DNA of 64,000 nt. It comes from Haliotis asinina (lineage: Eukaryota > Mollusca > Gastropoda > Lepetellida > Haliotidae). How positions within the stretch are numbered: the stretch's first letter is position 1; every line of letters begins with the position of its first letter. The DNA lies in NCBI RefSeq assembly GCF_037392515.1, contig NC_090290.1:36992753-37056752 (forward strand), read 5' to 3'. Of this stretch, positions 23,196 to 35,494 are shown one piece after another. A program made the position numbers and the translations under genes. The notes beneath the pieces are model-generated. The model saw only the letters and a program-made list of their open reading frames with translations, was not told where the DNA came from and ran no database searches.

Positions 23196-24174
23196 CAATG
23201 TTACAGTGCCCGTTCATACTTATTTCGAATTAACAGGAATCAACGAGTATCAGCCAAAACATATTCCCCAAATTCGAACCGCATTGGGGAAAGAATGTCA
23301 AAATAAACAATTTTTTTCAAGTTTTGTAAGAATGCGACTCTCAAATGCTATCTGGCGTTTCAGTGACGGGTGGCCACGTTTTGTTTTCGAGTAGTCGGCG
23401 CTTTTCTGATGACGTCAGGGCTCACCTGAAGAACCTGAAGTTCTGACAGTATTCGGGGTGTATTTGAGGAACATTAAAGCGGTATTCCAGCTTTAGTCGA
23501 AATATTCCGATACATTTGAAGAATATTCCACCTGAAGTCCAGCACCAGTCGAGATACATTCCAACGCATTCGAGAGGCATTCGAGACATCCCGACAGGAT
23601 TTGAAGTTGATTGCCTTTTCTATTCTCCCTCGAATATGTTCAGAATATACTTCGAATACAGTTAGAATGCAGTAAAAATATTTGGAATGCAGTTAGAATG
23701 CAGAAAGAATATTCAAATGCCGTTCGATATTTTTCCATTTCGATTGTACCTGGAATGTTTTGAACATGTCCACAAGAATGCATTCGGAATGCATTCGAAA
23801 TGCAGTAAGACGTTTTAGAATTCAGTTCGAATTTCCAGAAATCTCCAGACATATTCATGTCTCGTGTGTAAAGGGGGAAATAACATTATTATTGTGCTGG
23901 ATAAAGCTTTACACGTGTTAAAATACGCATGTACACACAGGAATACAAAACTTACACACATGGGTCCGACGTTTACCAAAACAACAAACTGATTTGAGTT
24001 GGCCTGGCTTAAAATCGAGAAAGAAGCTAGGGTGTTGATAACACAGAAATCGGCATGGCAGACGCTCAAATTTGAATAGATCTTCACACGGCTGTGTTGT
24101 TGCTGTTGTTGTTGCAGCTGTTGTTGTTCCTGATGTTGTAGTGGTTTTCTTGTAATCAAAGCCGATTAACGCTT
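23196..24174. other. Downstream flank of SCP4
   Basis: Contains repeated short 'gaatgcattcga'-type motifs at 23,560-23,830 and a (TTG)n tract at 24,095-24,150. The SCP4 3' UTR has lost the AATAAA present in its paralogues. Confidence 0.5.
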
Positions 24175-24239
24175 TCACGGACCACCCCCACCACCGCAAC
24201 AATCTTGTGGATCACCTACGAAACTGTCGAAAGTAATAC

Positions 24240-25129
24240 ACAGTTTGATAAATATAATTTTTAGTAAATTTAAGAAGTGGGGTGGGTGATATTCCAACCT
24301 CCTCCGTACGTCAGTTCGCTTCGTAATTTGGGGCATATTTTCTCAAAACCTATTGAAGTTGGAGAACTGATGTACATGCTAAAAGTTTGTCAACTCTCTC
24401 GACCTGGCCGCAATAACGTGTGATGTTTTGGCATTTCAAACTCCTTGCGTTGAGCTAAGTTGGAAACGTACCCCACTATAACTTAGCATACACAAACGCA
24501 GCGCGTGCTATTTTTAGACAAGGACTCGGTGGAAGTGATTTTTGTCGTCTGCTTTTGACGTCTGATAGAGGTAGACAAAGGGTCGTAGAGGTAAAGGTCT
24601 GTCGATTTCTGTGGAAAGAAGCATCGTATCGCTAACTGAGAGCGGATTAAAATAGTCAGAAATTTGCAAAATATTGAATTTATCCAAGAGCACAATCAGT
24701 AAGTTTTTGAGACATTATCGCGACAGGGAAAATATAATTTATCAGCGTTTGAAATTCCCGCCTGCCCGACCGCCCGTAACGGTCTGTTTTCATCTCGGAC
24801 TTCAAGAGTAGCCTGTCCGGTGGTCTGGTACATGTAGTACTGTTTTACCCCTAACAACTCTGAAGGATGTTATTGTGTTTCAGCAGCATCTAGTTGCAGG
24901 TGAAGATGTCCAGGTTCCTGCTGCTGAAAAATGACAATGACCATACTATGATTCATTTTTCTCCAATCCTGATTGTGAGGCAAAAAGTGAAACAGATTTC
25001 TAGTTTCTAAACCGGGCCATGTAGTTTAGCCTTGACGTTACAATACACGAGGTTGGAGTAAAGTATTCAGAAACCCGATTTCTTTGTTCTTGTTTATTGT
25101 TGAAACTGGACTGGTACGTTTGTCATCGG
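24240..25129. other. SCP4 intron, no gene seen
   Basis: Unique sequence without any recognisable coding or RNA signal. Confidence 0.4.
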
Positions 25130-25855
25130 GATTCGTGGCCAAACAATATTATCAAGGATTGTTAAGAAAGAAAGACGTAACAGTTTGTCTGACATTACTG
25201 GTGAATATAATATTTCAGTACCCGTAGCGGCTTCATCTGGATGCATTCAACGTGAATTACACCGTTTGGGCTAGGATTGGAGGATTGTTTGTAAGAAGCT
25301 AGAAATTCGTCAGGTAAATCGGAAAAAGTGTTTCCAATACTGTAGAGGAAAATTACACTGGAATGTTGATCACCAATGGCGAAAAGTAATATTCAGTGAT
25401 GAAATGACAGTAGTTATCAAACCAGATGGAAAAGTCAAAGTTTGGAGAAAAAGGTCTTACTATGGGACAGGTGTTTTAGAATTTGTGCAGGCAATATGGA
25501 CAGTCAGAAGTCTACTGACATACTTGAAAGGTGTTTGTGGCCAAGTGATAACCAAACACTTCATCATCAGACAATGGATATTCATAGATGGTAATACCAC
25601 TATTCACCGCTCTGCTGCTATGTAAGCCTTGAAGCGAACGAATGAAAATGCCGATTTTTTCTGGCCACCACAAAGTCCATATTTAAATGTATTGGAAAAT
25701 GTGTGACTTCTCCTCAAGAAAACCGTGAAAAACAACTTTGCAAACATGTGAACCCCTGATGACCTCAAGGAAGCGCTTACGACTGTCTGGAAAAAACTGA
25801 CGAATACATATATTCATTCGCTTTATTCATGTCGTTCACGTAAGCTGTAATATCA
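25130..25855 (+). pseudogene. Second Tc1/mariner-like transposase relic
   Basis: Fragments in order are the helix-turn-helix region (LSDITGEYN), WRKVIFSDEMTVVIKPDGK with the first Asp, DGNTTIHRSAAM with the second, then WPPQSPYLNVLENV with Glu. Stops interrupt it between these blocks. It differs clearly from the relic in the 7,370-bp unit, so it is a separate family. No TIRs were found. Confidence 0.75.
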
Positions 25856-25859
25856 AAGG

Positions 25860-27236
25860 GCCACATCATCAAGTATTAACTTTATTGGACTTCTGTAAGG
25901 TAAGATATTGATATTTAAAATTTGACTTAGCGCTTAGGATACCGGCGGCCATTTTGATAAAGTTGACAAACGTTTGGCTTCTGAGTGTAACTGGTCATGA
26001 AGTAAAGATAGGCTCAAAGCCCTTGAGCGATGTGAGCGATGAAATAGGTAAATTACTAAAAAGTAGAGAAGTTACACGAATAGAAGTCTGCATGCTTATC
26101 GAAAAGATAATTATTAGTTCGAAAGTGGTGCCATAATTGTTTTCATGTTTAGTCCACTCGCTACTTATCAGTATCTGAAATATACAAAGGAATAAAAAGG
26201 CTGTATAACAAACGATCATTATTTTGTTCTCACTTTTCGCTATTTCTCCTTTTCTATCGCGTACGAAAGTGCCCACACCACTATACATGTTAGGATTCTG
26301 ATAACAGCGATCGCAAAAAGAGGTTGCATAGTTAAAGATTCTACGGCTTGACAAGTATTAGATGAGCCTGTGAACACGTTTGTGACAAGCAGGCGGGGCA
26401 AGTCATCTGGATGAATACACTTGATTGCTTCAGGTAGATTGGCGATTAAGCACGTGCAATACATACTGGCCGTTGAGTGAAATCAGTACCGCTACTGTTT
26501 TAACACGTGTCTCGTAGAGCGATTTAGTTCAGCAAGACACCATCCCAATCCGTATGAGTAATTGAACTTTTCACAATTTAGACGACAAACCGTTTCCCTC
26601 TTGTTTCAAATGGAATGTTCTGGAGGGCGTTCCCATATATGTAGTCTGTCGTACAGACCCTGAAGTATAAATATCCAAGAAAACCCACTCAAGTCTAGAA
26701 AATGTGTAGATTTTCACAGCTTCTGAAAATGAGGAAAGTCTCAGGGCTCCATTTCATTAAATTATTTTTTTTCACTATGAACGTTTTTCAGATGAGTAAA
26801 ATATGTTCATTTCTGAGGCTAGCTATTAGTCTACCATATATGCAAATTGAGGTCATTGGTCAGGTCGTGGCTCATCTAATACTTGTCTAGTAGTATATCC
26901 TTTTATATACAATCTGTAGCATAACAGTATGTCGTTTTCTCATTGAATAATAAAGAAAAACTTTGTTGGGAATGGTAGTCTGTGTAGATGTTGATTAAAA
27001 CTATAGAGATAAGCACATAAATCATCGTATGTTTTTTACCCAAATACCAGTTCTCAGAAAAGAGAATTATTGCAATACGTATCGTTTGAAAAACGTATTC
27101 CGATATACTGGTAAAACCATGCAGTCCTAGTATGCACATACATAATTTATCAAATGTGTGTTCAAAATATTTTAGGTATTGCTGTTGCATAATACACTGA
27201 ATGTTTCCAGACGGTGAGAAGCCATTATGTTCCTAC
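25860..27236. other. SCP4 intron, nothing recognised
   Basis: AT-rich. No gene, and no repeat that I can name. Confidence 0.4.
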
Positions 27237-28439
27237 CTTCTTAACAAACTCCATTGACACATCTCTGCCATGCATCACAATCGGGCAAACATTCCGCTTC
27301 AAATGAAAAGGACAAAGTTACTGTATTAAAACAACAGAGGCAGGTAAATTTGACCCAAGTTGTTTCAGCAGTATTGCTAAACAGTAGTTGTACATGTAGT
27401 AGTACATGTTGGAGTAGTTGCACCAGCGGGATTAGTACTAACCCATAGTACTAACCCAAAAATGAAAAATGACAAAACTGAAAACTTGCCACTGGTATAG
27501 TTATTTATTTTTGGTTCTGTTCATTAGAATATTTCAAACAGTATCTCTAGTAAAAATAAACATTGTGAATCCTTTAATGTCATGAACTTTTTAAAGTCAC
27601 GTGCATTTATAGATTTTGTATCGTAAGAAAATGAAAAACTGAATACACGTGCAAACACAAAATCATGAGGTCAAGTATGCGTGTTTGCCTAAACTGAATA
27701 AGCACAGTGAAGTTGAACTGGAAGAACAAATTGAATTTTTCATTTTGATGACCTTTAAGAAATGCCGCGTCTTACAAATGGAGAACGTCAACGTGCTATT
27801 GGGGGACTCCATGCTGGTCAGTCTGTGTCCTGGTTGCTGTTACAAGAGCCTTCAACTGTTCAAGACAAACAATGATTAAACTCAGTAGAGAAGGCATCAC
27901 ACTGGAAGGGATGCAGATCGCCCGAGGCCAGGAGCGTCACGTGTGACGTCACTCCGGGAAGATGCAGCAATACGATGACGTCATCAACAGATTTGTCACT
28001 GCAACTTCCACAAGTAGGGAGATGTTTGGTGGAAGGTTAGCCCTGCAAACTGTCAGAAATCGCATGCGTGCCGCCGGACTTCGCCCCCGGAGACCCCATA
28101 ACGGGCCAATACTGTGAGTATTAGTATCGGATGTAGTAAGTACGTAGTGATGACATCATCATACTTACTTCCAGCCAAAGACAACGTCACTGGCGTCATC
28201 AGCACCAGCAGCAGCAGCACCACTACGACATTCTCCATCGTCATTCGGTTGGTGAAATATATCTCTTGTTCTGAATGAACTACCAGTGTAGCTACAAGCA
28301 AGCAATTACACATATAATTGTATATATGAGTAGAGGTGCTGTATGACATGGTGCTGTATGACAAGGTGCTGTATGACAAGGTGCTGTATGACATGTTCGG
28401 CAATGTATTTCATAATGTATAGTGGTGGCGTGAAGGGTC

Positions 28440-28625
28440 ATACGTTTGGTGCTGTGCTGTGTAAATGAGTTGTGCATGACACACAAACACACACAGGCAC
28501 ACACACTCGCGCACACACACACTTTCTCCTATCAACTAACACTCACTCATTCACATATTCATACACATTCCTTATCTACCCCCCCCCTCTCTCTCTCGCT
28601 CTCTCTCACCTACACACACTCATAT
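28440..28625. repeat. (CA)n/(CT)n microsatellites
   Basis: Equivalent in position to 3,660-3,915 of the cluster unit. Confidence 0.85.
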
Positions 28626-28689
28626 GAAAACATCCTGGTTTCACCTTGTCACCTTGTGTAGTGCCATTGATTGCAGGATTTGGTTCGGA

Positions 28690-28775
28690 ATCTAGGTACT
28701 TATGGAGGAGAAAAGATGCATGGCCAATAAAAAAAACAAGTCAGAGAGCGAGACTTTATGCGTGAATATATATCA
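28690..28775 (-). promoter_or_regulatory. SCP4 promoter relic
   Basis: CATAAAGTCTCGCTCTC stands where SCP5 has TATAAAGTCTCTCTGCC. The exon-1 donor is mutated to ATAAGT. Confidence 0.45.
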
Positions 28776-28989
28776 TTAAATAACCAACAGATGTTCTGAA
28801 GACTATAGTATTTGTCAATACCATGTCCACATGGCAGAAGAACAATATAAAAAGGCCTTGGGGAAGTATCGACATCTCAAACAATAATAGAAGTCAATGC
28901 CACTCGCGTACGACCTACGAGTACATTGAACTAAGCTAATAGAACTGTTCATAGCTCCACACAACCAGAAATATAAGTGGGCTCTGAAA

Positions 28990-29599
28990 AGGCTTAGAGC
29001 TTATTGCTACATGTTACAGCCTGGACGTCAGCTGAACTAGAGCACATACTTGTAACATAATGACATGAATTGAATTCTTTGCACAACAGTGAAGCATACT
29101 GCATGGGTAAAACAACTTAAGCCAAGAAGCACAATCACATAAAACACACAGAGAGTGAGAAGGATAAGCAATGTATACTGTAAGAGACCAGTAGACAAAT
29201 GCATATAAAATTGGGGCTAGTCTTTAAAAATTTAATTCTAACAGGTATAAAAGATGTTTGGAAACTTACGGACGAGGAATCAAAGCCCAGACAATAAGCG
29301 TTTAAAACAAGAATGTAAATCATGACCTACATGGGTCGTGTAAAATTTTGTTAGCAGACATTACAACACGATTCTTATACATATAACAAATGGGTTACAA
29401 TTCATGCCGAAACATTTTTTTTACCAGGAGGTTACAATTTTGGCAGTTTTGCTATGGAGAGAAAGGGCACCGAACTAACACTGAAAAGAGAACAAGATAA
29501 TATATGGGGTACAGCAGTTAAAGACAATATTCAAAATGGTATTGTCAAAAGATCTGTCAATGTTGTAAATTTCTTGATTTTAGATCGAAAATCTATTTC
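28990..29599. other. No gene seen
   Basis: AT-rich, no recognisable features. Confidence 0.4.
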
Positions 29600-29905
29600 A
29601 CAGACTGTCAGGAGATCATCTAGTGCAGTATAAGTGACAAACTTAACTGTTGAACCTCAGTGCTTCTGCAATCGTTGGTGTACAGAACGAACAATACCAG
29701 AGAGAGAACACAACATTATGATTCGCCAGTGTTGATAGGAGTGACGTCGGAAAGCGCGTTGTTGACTTGGGTTCTGAGAGAAAAGTAAGCTCGAAATCCA
29801 TCTGATGTGAAATGTTCACGGAGAGGTCGAGGAGTTTCTGAAGGAGAATATTCTGCTGTATGGTGTTGAATGCAGAGGAGAAATCAACGAACAAGATGCG
29901 AGTGT
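29600..29905 (-). pseudogene. LINE reverse transcriptase fragment
   Basis: RILFVDFSSAFNTIQ (RT block with catalytic Asp) is followed out of frame by NTGAPQGC-like and LYTNDC-like segments. It is a short truncated piece with frameshifts. Confidence 0.75.
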
Positions 29906-29940
29906 AGGAGCGTTATTTAGCTATTTATAGTTACAATCAG
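29903..29940 (+). repeat. Possible 5' LTR relic of the gypsy element
   Basis: A short match to the LTR at 34,018: tgta..., tagctat.tatagttacaa. It is too short to be sure. Confidence 0.3.
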
Positions 29941-30179
29941 GGACTATTGATGGTAGCCACATAACATAACAGAAGAAAGATCCAAACCGTCATTTTTGAC
30001 AAAGTCGAATCACAAATACAGGCAACTTCAGAATGCACAGACTTCATCTTCAGAAATTCAGACAAAAGTCTGGTGACAGTATTTACAACTTTATGAGTAT
30101 TTGCAAAAATCAGGCAACGAAATGCAAATTCAGTGCAAAGGAACTGAATAAAAACTAACAGAACAGTTAATGATTTGCA

Positions 30180-31440
30180 CAAATATTCCCAGTCTGCAGA
30201 ATGAATTGTTTAGTAAAGGTCATAATTTAAATGGTTGCATAAGCCATGAGTTGTGCACTTGCAGAAGAAGCACCAACAAATCACATGAATCAAATGAAAG
30301 ATGTTTAGGTACCACAACAAGCAGATATGTTCATGCTATAAGTCATCAGGGCAAGCTATTGGCTACAAGTGTGACAAGTATGGTAAATATAACCACTGGA
30401 GGTCAGTATGTAGATTACAGAGGCTGCGTCGCCAGAATAGAGAGCAAGCTATACACCTCGATCACAAGTGAGAAATCGTCACCACAGAAGTAAATCACGT
30501 TTTCCTCAGAACGACGTAAGGCAACCATCTCAGCAACAGTCTATCAGTTCAACAAATGTCGAGCTAGTTGGCAACTCAGTCACAACAAAACAACTCTGGA
30601 CCCGTCCGTACCACCAGTTGTTCACGGTGGAAATGTCCGGTTTACCTAAACGATAATAATCCAAATGAATTGCAGGAAATGGAGAGAAGGATGGTTTCGT
30701 CAAGGTGACTGAAACTACTTTCTTTCTAGATCCTGAGGATCTCAATCATGCCATACAGAGGACACACCACAAAACTGTACTTGATGAGATAATTCGCTGG
30801 TGCCACTGTATTCTCCAAGTTAGATGCCCATCAAGGTTACTGGTCTGTTGGCCTCGACCAAGAATCAAGTCTCTTAACCACTTTCAACAGTCCATTCGGA
30901 CGTTACAGATGTTGCCGTCTTCTCTTTGGATTACGTCTAAGCCAAGACGTGTTTCAAGAAAAGATGGACCAAGTAGTGAGGAAATGCACAGGAGCAACAA
31001 AATTATCAGACGATGTTGCTGTGTATGGTAAGAGAGATAAAGAACATGATGAAAATCTCCAGAGGCTGATAGTTCGTGCAAATGGGTTTGTGGTCAGCCA
31101 CCAAGGTAAACAAGATAAAGTTCTTTGGTCTAAAGTGGATGAAAATGGAGTGCATCCTGACCCTGAGAAGGTCAAGGCTATCCAAGAAATTCAGCCACCT
31201 CAAGATGCAAAGAAGCTCCAAGAATTCCTTGAGTCCATTCATTTCATCACCAGTCACAGCTGACAGTTCCATTACGAGATCCACGTGCGGTCAGAATCTC
31301 ACAAAGATTCATTTGATAGTATCAATAATCTCATATGCAGCAATATGTCTCTGAATTACTTTGACCCAAATCTTAACACGGTTTTGAGAGTCGATGCATC
31401 CACTAGAAGCGACACAAGTCTTACAAAAGTTTCCCTACAC
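30180..31440 (+). pseudogene. Degenerate Ty3/gypsy gag-pol, 5' portion
   Basis: Contains a zinc-knuckle remnant (CDKYGKYNHWRSVC, second Cys replaced by Tyr) near 30,360. Then come RT blocks FSKLDAHQGYWSV and SPFGRYRCCRLLFGL near 30,810-30,950, and QEKMDQVV...SDDVAVYGK with the RT Asp pair near 30,960-31,030. The block ends near VLRVDAST, the start of RNase H, at about 31,400. Frameshifts and stops are frequent. The element resumes at 32,990 after a LINE insertion. Confidence 0.8.
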
Positions 31441-31489
31441 CGGTTACTCATATAAATATAGTGTAAACATTCATTTCTTTCATCTTTAT

Positions 31490-32968
31490 AGCGTTGATAG
31501 GTCATCAGTAGGTGGTATTCACCTTCAACTAATTACATGCCTTTGTCATGACATTATGAACAAAGTCTATTACAATAGGGTGTATTAAAAAGCTTTCCTG
31601 TTTCTGTTTCGATTGCAAATTTAAAATTATTACATCTGAACTGACTTAAAACATGTGTGTAATGCCATGGAATGTCTAGAGATAAATATTTTTCAAAAAA
31701 ACATCATTGTCTTAAATTGACAGTACGTCTAACATTTGTTCAAAAGTGAAACAGTATCTTGCCAATCTTGGTTCAAACAATCAAGCAATCTCTGCCTAAA
31801 GAGTGAGATAACGTTTTTACATTTCCTGTGTCTTAATTTATCCACAAAACACCAAAACCAAATTGAAATAAAATATTTCTGATATGCGATGCCCATGTAA
31901 TTCTCCCTACATCATCAAGTGTCTTAAGCATACTATAAGCTTGATAAGGCATTCCCTTGTTAACCATCGTAATCAAATTACACCAGTACAACGTATTTAA
32001 CTGGTTTTAACATATAATTATACTGAAGGGGAATCCTGCCACATTCACCCAAATCCAGAACATTACACGTATATTAATTCAGGTTCAATATTCTCTTGCA
32101 TAACTGTGTTTGTACATTTTCAATAATTTGTGAATACTGGACACCCCATATCTCTGCTCCATACGTAACTATAGGTAAAATCATTGTATCAAAAACTTTC
32201 AATACATCTATACGGGAAATTAATCCAACTTTATACTGATAACCATAGAATGACATTAAAGCCTTATTTGCCTGAGATGCTATACAACTCTGTGCTAGGG
32301 TACCATGATAGGGTAGGAGTAAACACAACACCAAGGTATCTGTAGTTATTAACGACCTTGTTTTTCTCTGTTTCCCTTATAGTACCATTTTTCATAGGAT
32401 CTAAGAGGGTCTCCTCTACGGAACACCATGATTTTAGTTCTATTTATGTTTACCTTCATTCCTGTCTCGTCACAAAACCTTTCCACAACATTTGTTTTCC
32501 TTTGAAGCTGAGCAACAGTATCACTAACACCGGAAATGTCATCCGCTAAAAATACTGCAACCACGTTTGGACACTCTTGAGACATGAGAATACCATTTCC
32601 CCCTTACTCCTCAAGCATAACTGATAACTGATTTATGAAAATGATGAATATTATAGGACTTAAAATGCAGCCTTGTCTAGTCTCGATATAACACTGAAAA
32701 AAACTCCACTGAAGTGTTCTGACACGGGATGAAAGTGCTGAATATATTGAAATCATTAATTTCAGAAATCTACCTCTAACACCGATATCTGAAACAAGAC
32801 CCTATGATTTATACAATCAAATGCCTTTCTAACATCAATGAATATACAATAGAATGTACCAGTTTTCTTGGAGAGATATTTTTGAACCATTGCTTCCAAG
32901 CAAAAATATTTTATCAACAGTTGAATGATTTGGTCTGAAACCAGCCTGTAACTCTGAGATAACATTTC
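31490..32968 (-). pseudogene. LINE RT and C-terminal region inserted in the gypsy element
   Basis: Read on the minus strand: IDVRKAFDCINH near 32,860, AVFLADDISGV (RT Asp pair) near 32,550, NRTKIMVFRRG near 32,440 and YGAEIWG near 32,150. The C-terminal stretch runs YSMLKTLDDVGRITW near 31,920 to FRCNNFKFAIE near 31,615. Frameshifted and 5'-truncated. It splits the gypsy RNase H coding region. Confidence 0.75.
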
Positions 32969-32989
32969 GCTTGTCTCAGCCTCTTATCT

Positions 32990-33430
32990 AAAACGGCAAA
33001 TGATAACAGTTGACTTTGGATGCAAAAGGTTCCATATTTATCTGTATGGAGATAGGTTTGTAGTTAAATCGGATCACAAACCCCCAGAGATGATCCACCC
33101 GAAACATCTCAGCAGTACCACAGAGGCTGCAGCTTATGCTTTTGAGAATTCAGCCATAAAACCTGTCTATCAAATACTGCCCATGTTCCTGGACGATGCA
33201 CTGCCTCGTTGATGTGCAGCTTTGATGCGCAATTCACCCAAAACAGTGTTTAATCCTTACAAATGGAAACTGATCGAGACACAGAACTCCAGGTCCTGAA
33301 ACAATACATCATTGATGTCAAAAGGAGGTAGCAACCGAACACCAAGCCCAGCTCAAATAACACAGACATTTCCAGACATATCAAGCAGCAAGAGCAGCTC
33401 TTCAATGAAACAAACCAGAAGTTGCCGAGT
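32990..33430 (+). pseudogene. Ty3/gypsy RNase H and following region
   Basis: DFGCKRFHIYLYG then VVKSDHKPPEMIHPKHL are the RNase H end of a gypsy polyprotein, followed by a decayed FLDDALPR (usually LADALSR). It continues the 30,180-31,440 element. Confidence 0.75.
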
Positions 33431-33477
33431 AATTTGTCATCCACAAGTGAATGACTGAACTCTAAATTGCATTGTAC

Positions 33478-33750
33478 CCGTGAAGGTCCCGGGGTAGAAT
33501 AGGCCTTCAGCAACCCATGCTTGCCATAAAAAGCGACTCAGCTTGTCGTAAGAGGCGACTAACGGGATCGGGTGGTCAGACTTGCTGACTTGGTTGACAC
33601 ATGTCATCGGTTCCCAACTGCGCAGATGCTCATGTTGTTGATCACTGGATTGTCTGGTCCAGACTCGATTGTTTACTGACCGCCGCCATATAGCTAGAAT
33701 ATTGCTGAGCGCGGCTTAAAACTATACTCACTCACTCACTCACTAAATTG
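33478..33750 (+). mobile_element. SINE family B, near full length
   Basis: Starts ccgtgaaggtcccggggtag and includes gtcgtaagaggcgactaacg. It ends gaatattgctgagcgcggc and (ACTC)n. Confidence 0.85.
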
Positions 33751-34017
33751 CATTGTCTTAAGTTGTGTCACTATCAAAGATACGTAATAACTGACTGACT
33801 ATTGATAACGAAAGCATTGAGTCATTGCATTTTTGTTTTACATGTTAGATAAGTTCAGGTTGTGTCAGTTTCTCTTTCGTTCGACAGATATCTTTAAGTT
33901 GAAATTACTATGAGTTACTCTGAATGATTTTAGTGTTTTAAACTTGGTATAGAGTTAAACTGATGAAACGAGAACGAATTGAGGAAAGTTCCAGCGTTTT
34001 AATTAAATGAGAGGGAG

Positions 34018-34187
34018 TGTAACATTATGCCATGATGTGAATAGCTATGTATAGTTACAACCTGTTACTGCGTACTGTGGCTGCACCCCCTGTGTGGTCG
34101 TATTAAAGTGTTGACTGACATCGTGAAGTTCAAGTTGTCGTCTACCTCGCAACTCAGCATTCATAAAACGTGCCATTACTGATTACA
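34018..34187 (+). repeat. Ty3/gypsy LTR (3'), about 170 bp
   Basis: TGTAACATTATG... to ...GATTACA, immediately after a purine tract (atgagagggag, 34,007-34,017) that would serve as plus-strand primer. Position and orientation fit the gypsy element upstream. Confidence 0.55.
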
Positions 34188-34654
34188 ATCAGTTTGAGTC
34201 AGACGAGGAACCGACAGGTCTCCCGGAATAGATTTTGAGATGTCCCCCGTCATGGCTGGCTGTTCCGTTTCTGCGGTTTTACCCCGCAGCGACAGATAAC
34301 AACTTTTCACTTTTTCAGTGACGATAGTTTCTTAAGGACAAGAGTTTTTTTTATAGATGATAACTGTTTTATAGTGAAGATCGAGGTCTCCATAAAAAAC
34401 GCTTGTGTTTATGTGTATCACTTCTAAATACCTCTCAAATACTAGATGGTTTCTTAAACAACTTTTTTTGGTAGAGTCCGGAAAACAAATATAAGAAATT
34501 GGGAATTAAAAAATGATAAACATGTACAGAACATGTACATGTACTACGTATATTTATGTGGCAATTTTGTAAAATTATAAAACTTGCAATTCGTGGGTCT
34601 GTTTCTGACTCAAACGGACTGTAGGTTGATGTCAAAAAACAATACTGACTGGGT
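34188..34654. other. No gene seen
   Basis: Unique AT-rich sequence. Confidence 0.4.
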
Positions 34655-35029
34655 TCACCTTGCTGTAAAGATCATTGTTATGCAAGTGTCAAGGTCATAA
34701 AAGGATGATCGTCCATAGATGTATGGGATTTGTCTGTGTTTGAACTGATAGTTCAATCGTTGGAGGATCTAGACTACTGAAATGTTTCTTTTTTAATTGA
34801 CATTGGGTTTTGTGGTAGTTGTTGGCAAATGTTCTTATAAAATGATGAGTTTGGTGATGGACGGAGTGGTGAAACACGGTTAATTTGCGAATTTACGAAT
34901 TATTAGTGTGGAGTATTATCACTTTTATTTTGTGGCATTTGCTCGGAATCAGCGTTTCCGAACCTGATTGAGGATCTCAGCCAGTTTAAAGAGCCAAGCG
35001 TAAATCCAATCAATACCGACCATGCTTGA
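34655..35029. other. Diverged duplicate of 20,390-20,814
   Basis: Homologous block of the old cluster unit, followed as there by a reverse SINE. No gene. Confidence 0.65.
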
Positions 35030-35215
35030 TTGGTTTCTTGTTTAACGCCGCTTCAGCAAATTCGGCTATTTGGCGGCTGTTAGTAAATAATCGTGTCTAG
35101 ACCAGACAATCCAGTGTTCGACAGCATGAACAATCTACGCAACTGATATGATTGCACGTGTCAACCAAGTCAGCGAACCTGACCAACCGATCCCCCATTC
35201 CGATAAATGAGTCTC
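35030..35215 (-). mobile_element. SINE family B, reverse copy
   Basis: Contains agaccagacaatccagtg and gtcaaccaagtcagcg, and is the positional partner of 20,815-20,950. Confidence 0.75.
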
Positions 35216-35494
35216 ATTAACCATGTCAAACAATGGCTTTCTTTTCAACAGATCTGAATTTACTCGTGTTAAAGTGGAAATGCTAAATTCCAGTTCCTTA
35301 ACAAGAAAATGGTATTTAAACGGGAATTTTAATTTTACAGTTTAAACAAATAGAATTTTTAAATTTTATGTCGAGGTTTAGGCAGCATGTTGTTAACGAA
35401 TACGTCACAGACTGGCCTAGTTTGAAAAGGTCGTGCAGAGATTCGCAATTCATCTGGTTTACTGGTTACAAGTGTCATGTGTTCTTTGCGCTTA

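Larger units (their letters stand above)
24175..28238 (-). pseudogene. SCP4: diverged and disabled paralogue
   Basis: Exons by homology are 28169-28238 (signal peptide MENVVVVLLLL..., 23 codons plus one base, GTAAGT donor), 27237-27296 (60 nt) and 24175-24215. The middle exon keeps four Cys (CLPDC...CVNGVC) but hits TAA immediately after the fourth. The last exon reads GDPQDCCGGGGGP then TGA, two codons before the Lys-Arg kept in the paralogues. The first-exon donor is changed from GTAAGT to ATAAGT near 28,700, and the AATAAA is gone. Together these suggest a pseudogene, although a shortened four-Cys product cannot be excluded. Confidence 0.6.
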
